Positions 1 through 13,100 of a DNA stretch of 64,000 bases are shown piece by piece. The notes beneath the pieces were generated by a model. The model made no database searches. It was not told the origin of the DNA and saw only the letters and a list, made by a program, of their open reading frames with translations. Each line of letters starts with the position of its first letter. The first letter of the stretch is position 1. A program made the position numbers and the translations under genes. This DNA is from Branchiostoma floridae. Lineage: Eukaryota > Chordata > Leptocardii > Amphioxiformes > Branchiostomatidae. The stretch covers positions 6,530,715 through 6,594,714 of the forward strand of contig NC_049984.1 of the NCBI RefSeq assembly GCF_000003815.2, given 5' to 3'.

Positions 1-1007
1 AACAATTTGCCCAGCACAAGAATAAGGATATTGCCACAAGCAAAACAATGTCCTCTAATGGTTGAGACAATGGGGAAAAGTTATGAAGAAAAGAACAGGA
101 TTTTCAAGAACCCACTAAACATCCTTTAAAAATACATCAATTAATGGGAGCCCAAACACATTAGACTGACATCAACAGTGACCTTCAAACCACACATGAC
201 CTTTTGTCTAAATTATCCTTCCCTGTGAATGACATCTTTCTAACCAACCATCACAATGCAACCTGTTAACAAAATTTGAATTTGAATAGGGTTCTTCGGT
301 GTGCTCCAAGTAACAGCTTAAAAAGTTCCCAATTGTTGGTCCCAACAGTTTTAAGATCCTCCTTGTATAATTCAAGGTCACATGTGAAGCATATTTGTCC
401 TTTATTTGAATCCTATTTGTTCTTATCTGTATGGTAACTGAGGTTATCATTATCAGACATTAGTGAAAATGTGAGGCGTAATCAGAAAAATGAATAGATC
501 TCTCTCATTATCCCATTCCTGTTGTGAATGAATCATGATCAGAATTTTGCAACATGTTCCCCAAAGTGATTAGTTACAAAGCAATTAATCTGGATAATGA
601 TAATGTCAAACATGATGTATCTGCTGGGAGAGTTTCACCAGGGGAAAACTGTTGTGTTGGATACGGATATGTTTCTTAGTAAGATGAAGTGAATAATTTA
701 ATGATTTAACGTTACAAAAAATCTTGATTGAAAAATGATTTACAATCAGAAAAAATCCAATGGAAAAAAATGGCGAATCTTTTAAAGAGGATTCTTATTT
801 GATCAATACAACAGATGAAAACAGTATAAAAACTCCGCTGATGTGGGTCTCACTACATGCAAGCTCACAAGGCTCTTGTGTGATCTAGAAGGACTGGAGT
901 GGCACACATCTACATATATGTCCGTCCGTTCGTCCCAAAGCATATAACTACATAAATCACGTCAGAATTCTTTTTTTTTTCTTAAGAAATTAAGATTTCT
1001 TTCTCAC
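1..1007 (-). other. Intron 12 (partial), no gene seen
   Basis: AT-rich sequence downstream of the exon 12 donor. There is a T-rich run at about 971-980, but no coding pattern, RNA gene or clear repeat. The next exon lies off the window. Confidence 0.7.
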
Positions 1008-1199
1008 CTTATCAAAGAAGTAGTACAGCTTCATGGTCTTCTCTAAGACATCCCGCTTCTGCTCCAGTTTTCTTGAGAAGCCGAGGAGCTGCTCCTGGAG
1101 AGACTTGGCGCGCTCCCGTATCCCTGTCGTGTTGAACTCTCCCGTCTGTGCCAAGCTGCTCGCCTCCTCTAGCAGGTCATTCCCTTTTGCACATTGTTG
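1008..1199 (-). CDS. PLEKHG4: Exon 12: spectrin-repeat-like helices (last exon in window)
   Basis: Sixty-four codons, phase 0 at both ends, with acceptor GTTTTTCAG and donor GATAAG|GTGAGA. It encodes residues 983-1046, beginning QQCAKGNDLLEEASSLAQTG and running through LLGFSRKLEQKRDVLEKTMK to LYYFFDK. This is a typical spectrin-repeat helix pair ('ll..a..l...g......i......L...w..f...l..R...L......f'). The open donor shows that the gene continues left of the window. Confidence 0.92.
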
Positions 1200-4100
1200 C
1201 TGAAAAACAAGAAAACAAACATCCATAAATACAACCTGAGTCACGTTTGGGATGGCATTCTCGCTGCTGCAGCGCCACCTATATTGTTATAAGTAGTAGT
1301 GAGAATCAGATCCAGTCATTCTAACCCAGATGATAGTGTCTGACAGACAGAAAATGTTGGATGTGAGTGCTACCCTGGTTGTGTTTAAAAGAACTTTACT
1401 AGACAAGGTAACTTAAGATGTGATTAAGATTCGAATGGAGCTTTTAATATTCAAGAAGACTTTGAACACCCCATAGAATTTATTAGGTTATCACCTATTT
1501 TGCATAAAATATGTCATAAAATGCTCACTTCAACATTACATAGGTTGCTAGTGTCTCAAATACAAAGTCGCCATAATTCAAATGTGTATGTGCGCATTGA
1601 ATATGCAATTGTCTTATTACCAGTAGCATAATTTATGAGTTTATTATCTCCTCTTTCTAAATTACATGTAACAAGAAACGTGATGGACAGACTTCATTCT
1701 AAAATCTAATAATAAGTTGGGAAAACACTTCCAAATATGGTGCTCTTGAAATTTGAAAACACAATTGGAGACAGATATAAAATTCTTCCTCTCAAGCTAC
1801 CAAATGCACCATGTAAGGATGTAGCTGTGAGAAAAATTTGTAAGTACATTTCTCTCTTTTCAAGACCATATGTCCAACATTCCTGTGGCCACAATAAAAG
1901 AGTTGCACCCTTGGCAAACAGTGACTAACAAACTACAACTAGTATGAGTACTGTAGTGGGAATACAGGCAAAACTTCCTCGGGAGGTACCATGTGGCTGG
2001 TACTTGCTGTTAAAAAAGCTTCCTGTTCACAAATGTCACAGACAAAAAGGAAGCCCTTGCTGCAAGGAAATGTATGTGCAGACATAAAAAGTAAAACCAT
2101 ATGCAATCAATAGTAAATGTTCCATTGAGTTGTCAAAATTAAATCTGCATATGTCTGCATACATTTTACCACAGAAATATTACACATTTGGATACTGCAC
2201 TTGGACAATTGATTAAAATAATTTGGAATCCTGCCCTCCACTAAAGCATGATACCGCATTACAACTTTAAAGTTGAACACCTTAATGACACCTTTCACTT
2301 CCTGAGATATCCAGATCTTAACATTTTCCTTATCTCTGAAAGATATCACCCTGATAATGATAATGAAGAGGGTAAAAGGTAAAAGTAAGAGTAAGAGTAA
2401 GGAAGCATACCCGCTTTGTATCAAACACAAGGTTTCCATGAATCCTCACTTTAGTGTGCGGAGGCTGGAAGGAATGTTCAGAACAAAGTAGTAACCGACA
2501 TTCTTACTTTGAGATATCCAGACTGCTTCAGGCTGGTATAAACTACAAACTGACATGCTTTGTTCACTACCCATGTATGTAATCACACTGGATAGAATAC
2601 CAAATATTTGAGAAAACACATCAAAAACCAAAAGTTTTCAAACTTGATTTTAACACTCCTACATTTGAACTTGAAGTAGACCACCTCAATAACCTAAGAT
2701 ATCATGTCGAGAATGATAACTAAAACACTGGTCCCTCAGGCCAGAGCGTACTGAAACACAAGTTCTCCATAGACCCAGTACTACCACTAGTGTGTAGAGG
2801 CTGGTAGGAAATGTTTAGTACAAAGTAGTGACTGACATTCTTACTTTGAATATGAACACCTGAATGAATTCATATCTTTCTAAGATATGATCTTGATAAT
2901 GATGATAAAAATGATGAAATTACCTCAGCCCAGACTACATCAATTCCTGACATGTCCCTGCTTGCTACCGTACATAACACGTGATCCTCACAATCACACA
3001 CATGTATCAGCATGCGGAGGTAGGTAGGAATGTCCAGAACAAAGTAGTGACCAGAAGGCAGCTTTGTGTCTGGACTGGGCAGGGTTAGATACGGCACATA
3101 GAGATGTAACGTGTGCAAACACGTCCCAGACCTGTGTGTGTCACTGTCCGACTTTCATGTGTCTTCACAGACTTTGTGCACACACAGTAGAGAAACATCT
3201 GCACTGGCGACAGACCTGTGTAGAAATACTAGAACTTAGTCAATACTAGACTGACTACGCTGTCTATTCTTTATAGGGAGAATAATTTGCCAGGAGGGTT
3301 TGGCTACCAGAGTTGGTTGGCCGATGGGAAACATGAACGTTAGCGTGGACTGACTCCCCTAGCAAATTTCCCGAATTTTTCAGAAATTCTACGATGCCCT
3401 TACCCCGTAGGAAGGCCTGGTAGAGGCTATACAGAACTAGAAGCTACAACTAGACATACAAACCTCCTACGCCCATCCAAGGCAGTACATTTTTTCCCAT
3501 GGGAAAAACCACAGCAAAGAGTAACCACATCATCAGTCTAAGGTACATCCAAAGCAATTCTCCAAATCACATATCAAGTAGCAGCATGACAAAGGGGCAA
3601 AAATTGACAAAACTACCATCAAAGTGTCCACTTATATCTAATAATGAACATGATTTTGAACATACTTAGAAAAGTTCACCTCTACATCTGGCTGCTGTTC
3701 CAGAGAGGACCAAAAACTTGACCAACCTTGAAAGTCATGACATGGCATGGGGCTACCAACGAGGTTGAATAGGGGCTACGGAATAAGGCAAGGCACCCTG
3801 ACATTTGTAGAAAATTACCATGACAACAAGAGGTTCTCCCTGCCCCTGCCTGTCCACAAGCTATGTAAGTAGACGGCAAGCTGACATTTGAACTGAGGGA
3901 CCCAAATGGCATCAGGACCATCTTTTCTTTAGAAACAAGCAACCCTGGACCATCAGCCTGGCACCTGAACAAACCGTAACTTCCGCCCTGCAACTAACGA
4001 TCCTCATCTCATTCACTCCCCGTATCTGTCCCTTTCTCTCCCTGTACAAATTTACAAACGTTATAGCTTGTCACACAGATTTACTTGCGTGATGGATTCA

Positions 4101-7100
4101 CACATTTGCGTCAATCTTTTGTTAGATTTACAGATCACGATGTATGCACACTGTTCCCATTCCCATTAAGGTTGGTTTCCCATAATTTCCTCTTACTAAA
4201 TATTGCTGAATTGAAATTTGTCATTTTCATCCTGTTGCACTTTAAGTTTTCTGACTCAATCAACGTCAAGACGATGACAACTGCACAGATGGAAGCAGCA
4301 CTGTTCCTCCACTGTGCCAACAATTTTCGGTGTCAGACAGTCAAAGTCAAACAAATATAGAAGAGGACGTATCACTTACAATGGCCAGGACGGGTTCGCT
4401 GTGCCTTCGCCTCCGAGAACCGAAAGTGTGGAGCGCAGCGCCAACTAAGCGGGCATGCATTGTGCTGAGCATAGAGAGCATCCGAAAGGGTATATGTTGT
4501 GGGTGGATGCCCACAGACTACTTGAAAGCAAGGAAACTTGCCGTGAAATAGCCCCAGCACGAACCTGGGTGACTCAAAGTGCTGGAGGTTGCCCCTGCAC
4601 ATATTTCTCATTCCCCACAGGCGGAGGGTTGTGAACAAAGGGACCGTACAGAGGGGATGACCCTACAGCCTAGAGGGTCAGGCAGGGCTGAGGAACATGT
4701 TGGGATGGAGTCTGCAAAGCTTGGAGCATGAAATCGGGGAGAAAAGGTTTGCACAAAGAGGGATGAAGAAGACAGGGAAAAGAGGAAAGCTAAAAATAAA
4801 CCCTTATGAAGAAAGAGGGTCATGCCACTTGGGCCCAAAATAGCACACATAAAGCACCATGTTTTCTTATGAAAATAAGCTGCCATAGAGGGCGTGTTGT
4901 TCGGAGATAATCTCACCATTCAAAGTCATAATTTTAGGCAACGTGTCCAGAGAAGGAACAGCCTTGTGCCACTTGTTGGTACAGAAGGACAATGACCCTG
5001 TATATCGTGTGATGTTCTATTTCATGAGGGTTTTAAAAGTTGTTATGCATGATATGAGTGCAGGCATACGGTTATCCATCACTTAAAATAAACAGAAGTC
5101 ATGCAGTCCATGCTAGAAATGACAACAACCAAAATTCCATCTGAGGGTGGTCATCGTTAAATCTGCCTAAAGAGGAGAAAGATTTAAAAAATCAAGAGAT
5201 CCAGAGCTACATTTTGTATCCGTATTCCCAGCAAACACAACATTTGAACGAAAGACAAGGACTAGACAGGGCTTGCCACGTTACAGCTTATAATCTGTCA
5301 TATACATAATCAGAAAATCTCTTTTTTTCAAGGTAGTAATTTTCCATTTCCCTATCAAACAAGATATTTTCCTGACTTCAATTCGTCTTCTGTTCATCCT
5401 GCTTGCAAACTAACTGACCAACAAACCAACCACACAAACTTAGCTATAGCTCTACCTTCACATCCCCCCTAGTAAATGGCGCATGGACTGGTCCACTCAA
5501 ACAGGAAGTTTGCAGGTACAAAGGTTTATGTGTATATACTTCAATCTGTACACAACATGACTTCTACTCCATCAACAGGGGCGACTTCTGGCCTTTGTTT
5601 GCTCTCCTTTGTTGTACAGTGTTGGAGCAAATGTTAGAATCAACAGTTCTACATGTATGTCTTTACTGAGCAAAGTACATGTATACTTGACAAACATGAT
5701 GTTTGACAGGAAACAAAACAAGATAATGCTCTTTTAATTATCAATCTTTGCTGATCAAATCCAAAATTATTGCTTTTCAATCAGGATTTATATCTATACA
5801 GAGAAAAGATAATATTTACTGATATGATTTAAGCAAAGCGTAATTATGGTCTACCACCATACAAATCTATTAAAGTGATAAAGACAATAATGATTTTGTT
5901 CAATGATCATTTCTGTGTAACAAAAGGTAACATGAGTAAGCTATGATATTCCCAAAACTAACAAAGTTTCCCCTCCAATTCTTTCCTCACTACTTAGCTA
6001 TCCCCTCTATAAGCAAAGACTTCAAGCACACTTCAAGGACCACTCCACATTATCTTCAAGATGCTGAGCACACACCTGACCACTGTGGGGGGCATCTTAT
6101 TTCCTAATCTTCTCCTAACACCTAAATCAACCCACTCAAGACTCCATAACCCACACAGGTGGCAGGAGCAAGAAGGGCACACTTGATTTCATGGATGGCA
6201 TCATTTTGCAGACCTGAATTCTGATGAGAGGGAGAGAACCAAATAAAGCATTGTGAGGTGGGAGGTTTTCTGATGTGACTGAGATCATTTTTTGGCCATT
6301 TCAACATATTGGCTCACTTTGCAATAGTCTTATACAGTTATAGGGTCTGCATGGGGGGTCTGAAAGTTTCTCAACAGTCATAACGTATGGGGATGTTAGA
6401 GTGTAAGTGAAATAACATTTCCATTTCTTTTAACTGTTCTGATTAATTGTAGTGCAGGTAACAGGTGACATTGCAATTAAACCTGTGTCTCTCCTCTTTT
6501 TTTTTAAATAAATAGACAAAGTAGTGGGATCTGGGGACCTGTGCAACCTTCCTAAAAAACACTACCTAGAGTAGACATTAGGGTAGGCGTGTCCAGTTAA
6601 GTAGCTTCCTCCTATGAGGTGGTTTCCTATTAATTCCTTGGGCAGGTGGCTAAATAAGCGGAAGTTGAAATTACAGCTTACTGCCCTGATTGTGCTTGAG
6701 GATAATTAACAGGAATAAGACACTAACGAGCTCTGGAAGTACAGTGGAGGAAACCCCCTGGACTGGTAAGGTGTGTCCTGACCCAGCCTCCTTCCTTCCA
6801 GGTCTGGTGCCACCTGGTTTCCTCACTCAGGTGAGGGGAAACTCAGAACAACGATGTGCCCTGGGTGGCAGGGTGGTACACATGTACACTGTACACCTGT
6901 CAGGACACTCTACAGGGCTTTTTCTCTCCTAACAACCAATACATGTTTTAAATGTGGGAATGAAAGAAATTTGTAATATTTACAAAGTTCTTATTAAGAG
7001 AAATATATCAATGACTGGAAAAATGAAGTTAGAAACATTATTTTGCATATGTATACTACAGAAACTCTGGTTGAAACTTTTGACCAACTTTTGGAAGCTG

Positions 7101-10100
7101 AATAAAACTTATCTACAGAAGAGATGCTGAACAATCTATATTTAGATATCAAGCTCCATTCATCATCCAGGTGTTCTTGCATTGAGCAGAGTAATGGAAT
7201 TGCCTGACAGGTATTTGCAAAGCAAGTTTACCTGGGACAGGTGAACACAGGCGGCACTATTATTAGCCCCAGCCTACAGTCTAAAGCTCAGTGTTCCATG
7301 AAGGGACCTGTACTCCCAGGTGTAAATGCCAAACAGTACATTTGTACCCAAGTACTCTTGAAGTGTCAGAGTTTGACTGAACCAGATTGTGTAAACATGA
7401 CCTAAATCTAAAGGATAGCCATGGGAGTTGGCAATAATGAGATAAAAAACTCAAAAAGCTTTAAAGCTGGATTCCTTTCTTGACATTTTCCAGTGGGAAA
7501 CAACTCCTTTAAATTGAGTGATTCTGGAAGGACAATCAGAAAACTTGATTAAAAAAAAATATTAAGCATCAAAGCAAGAAATTTAATCTGGCAGGTGTCA
7601 AGTCTTTTTAGACTTTGGAAAGTGAGAACAGTCTGAAAACATAATGAAGAAAACTGCATGGATCTCAGCAGACATGTTGACAGAAACCTTTATCTCTGAA
7701 GTCTCAAGTTCAAAATCTACAAGAATCCTCAATTTAACAAAACATTTTTTCATAACTGTATGGTAGAATGGGAACAGCCAGGAGACTTGACATGAAGAAA
7801 CTTGTAGGCTTCTTAGCAAATAGGACCACCTGCAGCTTCCAAGGCCTCCTGTACATCTACAAGCTTTCAAAATTCCATTACATTTCAAGTTTTCTCAAAC
7901 ATTTGGTCACACTCCTTAAAATGTCAAGACAGAATCAGAACAATGCGGAAACCTGAGCGGAAGAAAATTGCAGGCATCTTAGCAATCCTACTGACAGAAA
8001 CCTTCATTTGTCAAATCTCCAGTTACTACTTCAACATGACCAAGAAAGGTTTGATCATGCTCACTGGAAGCATTCATGGGAAAGGCTTTGTGGAGAAAAA
8101 AACTCTTGTCAGCAGCCCAGCCAAGCATGTGGTTAATTGGACGACGATCGTTAATGACTTGTAAAAGAGTCAATAGGATGAAATTAGGTCAACCTGTCCT
8201 TGCCGCAAAGCACCTAGAGGTTGGGACAAAGGCCAGTTCTTCCTAGTGCCAATAATACTAGCATATTAACTGTGCTTGATTCACCTTCCTAGCTGCTGCT
8301 TTTTCTTGCTCAAGTTGTTACCCTCTTTCGTCTTTGTAAAAACTGACTTCAACAGCCATACTGAGCTGCACAATACAGTGGATCATCTTTTAATAGTTTG
8401 GCTGCCTTGTAGTTATGATCAAGCCAGTCATGACAACTTTTGGTAAGGCTCATAAAAATACTTCATCTTGAAATTCTTTCAGGTGGTAACTCCTTAATTG
8501 CTTTACAGGGCATTTACAAAATGCACAACTCAAGAGACGTGGGCAGGTGGTTACTTTTAACAGGATTCTTCATGCTTGTATCAGTCAGCAAAAATTATAT
8601 AAAGAGACCACCAAGAAGTGGAGGGTGTCTTCTGAAGAATGAAAGAGATGATGCTTTTTACTGTCAGGTAGTTCAAAGAACAAGACAAAAACAAGTCAAA
8701 AGCATAATTCTTCTTAAAGCTCAGAAATAATACATTGACCTAGAAGCCCACTTTCCAAATTTATGAGCACTTCTCTTTTTTCAATTTCAAGCCTGACATG
8801 TTTCCCTGGCTCCATAAAACTTAAAAGCCTTTACCATAAAGTCGAAAACACTGGGAACAACAAAGGAAATTTATGGCCTAATTATGGGAAGATGGCTAGA
8901 GTAATACATCTCGGTAATGCTGCCGTTTCGCTGTATGAATTATACATTTACGGTGGAAAAGCGCCGACATTACTTTGACACCACGAACTGAGAAAAAATG
9001 ATGACGCTCAACTTCAAAATTGAGGTCGTCGAAGGAGGTCGCACGCGTACAGGGTAGACAATATGAAGGTCAGAGAGACCTTAGCGAGAACGTGATTTGA
9101 GCGTCACAAGGAGGGTAGATATGACCTGAGGCTAAGCACTTTTATATCCAAAGGAGGCTGACAAGAGGGAGAGGCATTGGTGGTAGACATAAAGATCCCC
9201 CAAGGCAGCATAGATATCTCTATATGTGTTACCGGTGCATCCAAAAATTGGGCTGTACAAATTTCATAGGTCTCATGGATTATTGAAGAAAATAGGGGTG
9301 AAGGGGTAACAGTAAATAACTGGAGGAAGAGTACAGCACGTGAGAAAACTGACTTCATTGGGGAGACGTCTTTGATGAAAGTGAAAAGGGATCCGAGCTA
9401 CTCTTCAACAGCTGGTCTGGACAGAGAAGACAAATGCTACTACTAATGGTGTTTACAGTTTCATTGTACAAGGGAGATTCTTCTTTTACAAGTGCAAGGA
9501 ACAGTGAACAATACCTTCATGTCCCATGCTAAGTATTAAGATTCTTTCCCGGCAGTAGCGCGCATGTCAGGTCATGAGTGACATCCTTCCTCAGACACAA
9601 ACTGAAACTTATCTCCAAGCAGATGCTAGGGTGGATTGTACCATTTTATAATTGCCTAACTTCTTCAACAGAAGGGATGACTGACTGTCAGAGAAGCCCA
9701 GCATCTGCTGTCAGGATACAAGTACAACAAAATCCACCAGAGCATCTTCTCTGGGATCAAAAAGAAGTATCTTGAAGAGACTCCAAGTGGAGATGAAAAA
9801 GAAATATCTGCTACTCACCATTGCTTGATAGTAGAACCTCTCAAACTCCTTGGTGGTGTTTTTGATGGCGTCTAGCGAGTCACCTGGCTCGGAGAGACGT
9901 TCTAGCCTCACCTCTCCTTCATTCTGCACCCAAGATAACACCTGGGGAGGACAGACAGATAAAGAAAAGTTTATCTTACACTAGAAGTAAGACAAGCAGA
10001 AAATGGCTCTCCTTCTTTCAGTGTTCTTGGAAAGGAGAAAAGATGTTATCAACAGAAACCATAAAATTCCAACTTTCTTCATAAATGAAATGTACTTTTG

Positions 10101-13100
10101 CTGTGATTCTATTTAAGGGTTGGGGGGAAAGAAGATTGTCACAGTGAGTTGAATTTGAGTTTAGAATAATTCTGTGGTAGATAAGGAATACAGATTTGTG
10201 GTGGTATGAATTTGCAGTGAAGAGTCCTCTGTGAAAATTGAAAATAAAACCTCTGGAAGAGTTTTAAGATTCACTGTAAGTGTAACAACAAAGAACAGAA
10301 AACAATCGCCTAGAAAACCAAAGGACTTCACAAAATGTCTGTGACAGTGTGAGTATACATTGGATTACAGCAAAGATTCGGACTGCTTTTAGATATATGA
10401 AAATGTAGATACTGGTCAATTGACCCTATAACCTAGTATCGGAGACTTGTATGCTTGGTTAACTCAAGGCAATACCAGGTAATATTTACTGTCTAATAAA
10501 GCTACTGAAATACTGCTGCCCTAGCTGCGATCGATACACAGATGCTGACTACAGAATGTAGAGGAACAACACACAGAATCTCTAAGTAGCTTGTTAAAGG
10601 ATTTATTAAGATTTTTTTGTGTCATTTTATTTCGCCTCCACATCTTCAAACATTCATCTGCATCAAATCTGATACAATTAAGGGGTACTTTCCCCCCAAA
10701 CATGTGGCCCAATGACAAATGTGGAAAGAGTCCTAATTCTAAGTGACCAGCATTGTATCCTCTTCATTACCCAACTCTCAGCTTCATTCAACCCCTGGTC
10801 CAGTCAATTTCAGTTCCTGTTAGTGTTCATCCGGTCACCAAGTTCATTTGTTAGCTATGTCTTTTCACAGCAATATCATAAACATTAACTGGCTTTCCCT
10901 TCTACATGTACCTAGTCAGATCGATAGGAGACAGACTGGAATTGCTGGGAGCTTGGAGCAGTAGTCTGGCCATCTTGGATTCTAGCCAGCCACCATAGCT
11001 AGCAGCATTCATGCAGCTATATCAACTCACTGTTTTACCACAACTATCTATTATGCTGCTTCTTGGATCTAATAAAATAATATTCAAGTCTTATGGAAAA
11101 ACATTTTGTTAGTACACAGTTTCAGGGAGTGAGGACAGTCGACCCTTTATTCCTGCCAGGCCAACCTTCTGGTTTGATGATGCTCTCTTCAAGGCTCTTG
11201 CTAAAAACGTTAATCACCCAAGGACAGGATTGGTATGGCTTCCTATATAGGTTGTGCACAAATACTTACCTCAAAGACAATACTGGTTCTAGAAATCTGA
11301 CATAATCTAAAATACCTACAATTATATATCTATAATCTTACTATACTGAAATTCAAACATGCTGCTCGTGTGAAAAATCTGTACATCAAATAAGTGACAG
11401 GTTGAAGCGTACAGCCGCTTGCGTGCACATGGATCCCCTAAAATTTTAAAAATGACTACCCATAACAAATATGACCAGAGATATCACTGGCGTCCCATAT
11501 AACGGACGGATAATCCCATCTCAGCACAATTGAGCCACACATCATCGCTCTGGTATCAAACGGAAGACCAAGATAAAAAATGCAGATAAACGTCCTACAA
11601 CTGTGAACAGATTAGACGATACACAAAACCGTATTTCCGTCACAATCCACTTAAGGTAGGGTCACGACGGTTAAATCTCACCTTGAAATTCTGCCAATAA
11701 AAATACGCAACATTCCTCGTTTTCCCCCAAAATGACTTCATCACATGTGAGGACATGACGGTCCCAAAGAATGAAAAACCTCTCGCAACGTTGTCCGAGA
11801 ATCTCTCGATAAGTCACGTCCATTCTAGCCGACGTGTGAGTCAGCGCCGGAGCGACCAAGCATGCGTGATGCAATCCCTCCTCCTACCCAAATGGGTATC
11901 CAAACGTCTGATGGCGTTTTAGTTATTCACCCTTGCACCCGGCGGGCTGCAGACAAGGCTGGATGGATGCATTACATACAAATACGTACTCAGGGCTGGT
12001 CCAGAATGACATGAACAGGGGGTATGATACTAGACTCGATGCCGTCCTGTTTCTTCTTTTCTTTAACATCCAATTTGGTAGGCTATCATTATTGAATCGT
12101 ATACAAAACTGATAAGTACCAGACACTAGTAAGCAAAGCAATGGCAAGTACAGCAAAATTAAAGAGATATACATAGAACCTGCTGTAATCATTCTCCCCA
12201 TACCCACCAAACAGATCCTTCCCTTCCCCATTGTTTTTTTCATGAATTGGCCCTTCCACTTAGAGATAAAATGCTGCATCCCAAACACAGGGTGACAACC
12301 TGTTTCGTTTTCTAATTCCGCCGACGAGATGGGACATATCCGGAGATAATGAGATTGTTTGAATCTGTGCGACACGTTTCTAAATTTCATTACCGCCACC
12401 AGAATGGCAATTGAGCCCCTGGTTTGCTTGGGAGGCAAAAGCTTGATTGAACATCATTACCTTCCCGAAACATCCGGGCATGAGGGGAATAAGAATGAGG
12501 AGGGAAAGCTTCCTTTTGCTTTCCAGGAAGCACTTCTTGCTTATGATTTATGTCTGACCTATTTCGCAAAGTACTAGATAAGTCCTTGAAGTTTAACTTT
12601 TAACAAGGTGATTTTTCAAGGGCGCATATGAATTCAAATCCCCATTTTTGTATAGATTTTTTTCTTTCATCAATAACAAAACATTGTCCTATTTTGCAAG
12701 GATGACAGTCTTCAAAAATGTAGTGATTTGTGTTTTGGACATGTAGCATGGAAAATTCCAGGTTTACCCAAGGACGTTAGCATAGCCTCCCTTGAAGTTT
12801 ACTATCAGCAAGACATGTTTTTCAAAATACCATAAAAACAAGTAAAGAAATCTTCCAAAATGTGACAATTTGCGGTAATCTTGCTTATTACAGAACCAAT
12901 AAACAAAAAAAATCAACAAATATCAGCCAAAAGACTTTCTCAAATCCCAAGCCCCACCTATTTGCATCCAAAATTCCAACTGACACACCGGACTGAAAAA
13001 GCATAAAAGAAATGCATATCTCATTGAAGTGATGACTGACAGATTGAACGTGAACTTGACAAGGTACAAAAGGACGGAAGAACTTCAAAGAACAAAAGGG

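Larger units (their letters stand above)
1200..9818 (-). other. Intron 11: repeats and one candidate first exon
   Basis: Besides the tandem repeats at 2230-3062 and the candidate first exon at 4380-4460, this is AT-rich intron with only short random open frames. A lone CTCCAAGCAGATGCTAGG motif occurs at 9612-9630. A CpG-richer patch at 8900-9110 has an ATG but no convincing donor in a fitting phase. At 3412-3435, CCTGGTAGAGGCTATA resembles the end of the element at 60174-60325. Confidence 0.6.

Noticed and set aside
3270-3440. Possible further copy of the 60174-60325 element (CTACCAGAG ... CCTGGTAGAGGCTATA)
   Set aside because: Only short end-like motifs match; the interior does not align well enough by eye to call an element.
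7670-8040. Apparent repeated phrase 'TGACAGAAACCTT...' in intron 11
   Set aside because: Similarity is limited to about 20-30 nt with poor extension, so chance or very old duplication cannot be separated.
8890-9110. CpG-richer patch with minus-strand ATG (MSALFHRK...)
   Set aside because: The nearest donor-like site (GTAAAT) is weak and leaves phase 1, which does not fit exon 12.
11923-12438. 171-codon minus-strand open frame with a hydrophobic stretch
   Set aside because: It is the longest frame outside confirmed exons, but codon pattern, composition and residue makeup look like translated intron. There is no recognised family, and one frame of this length is not surprising in 64 kb on two strands.
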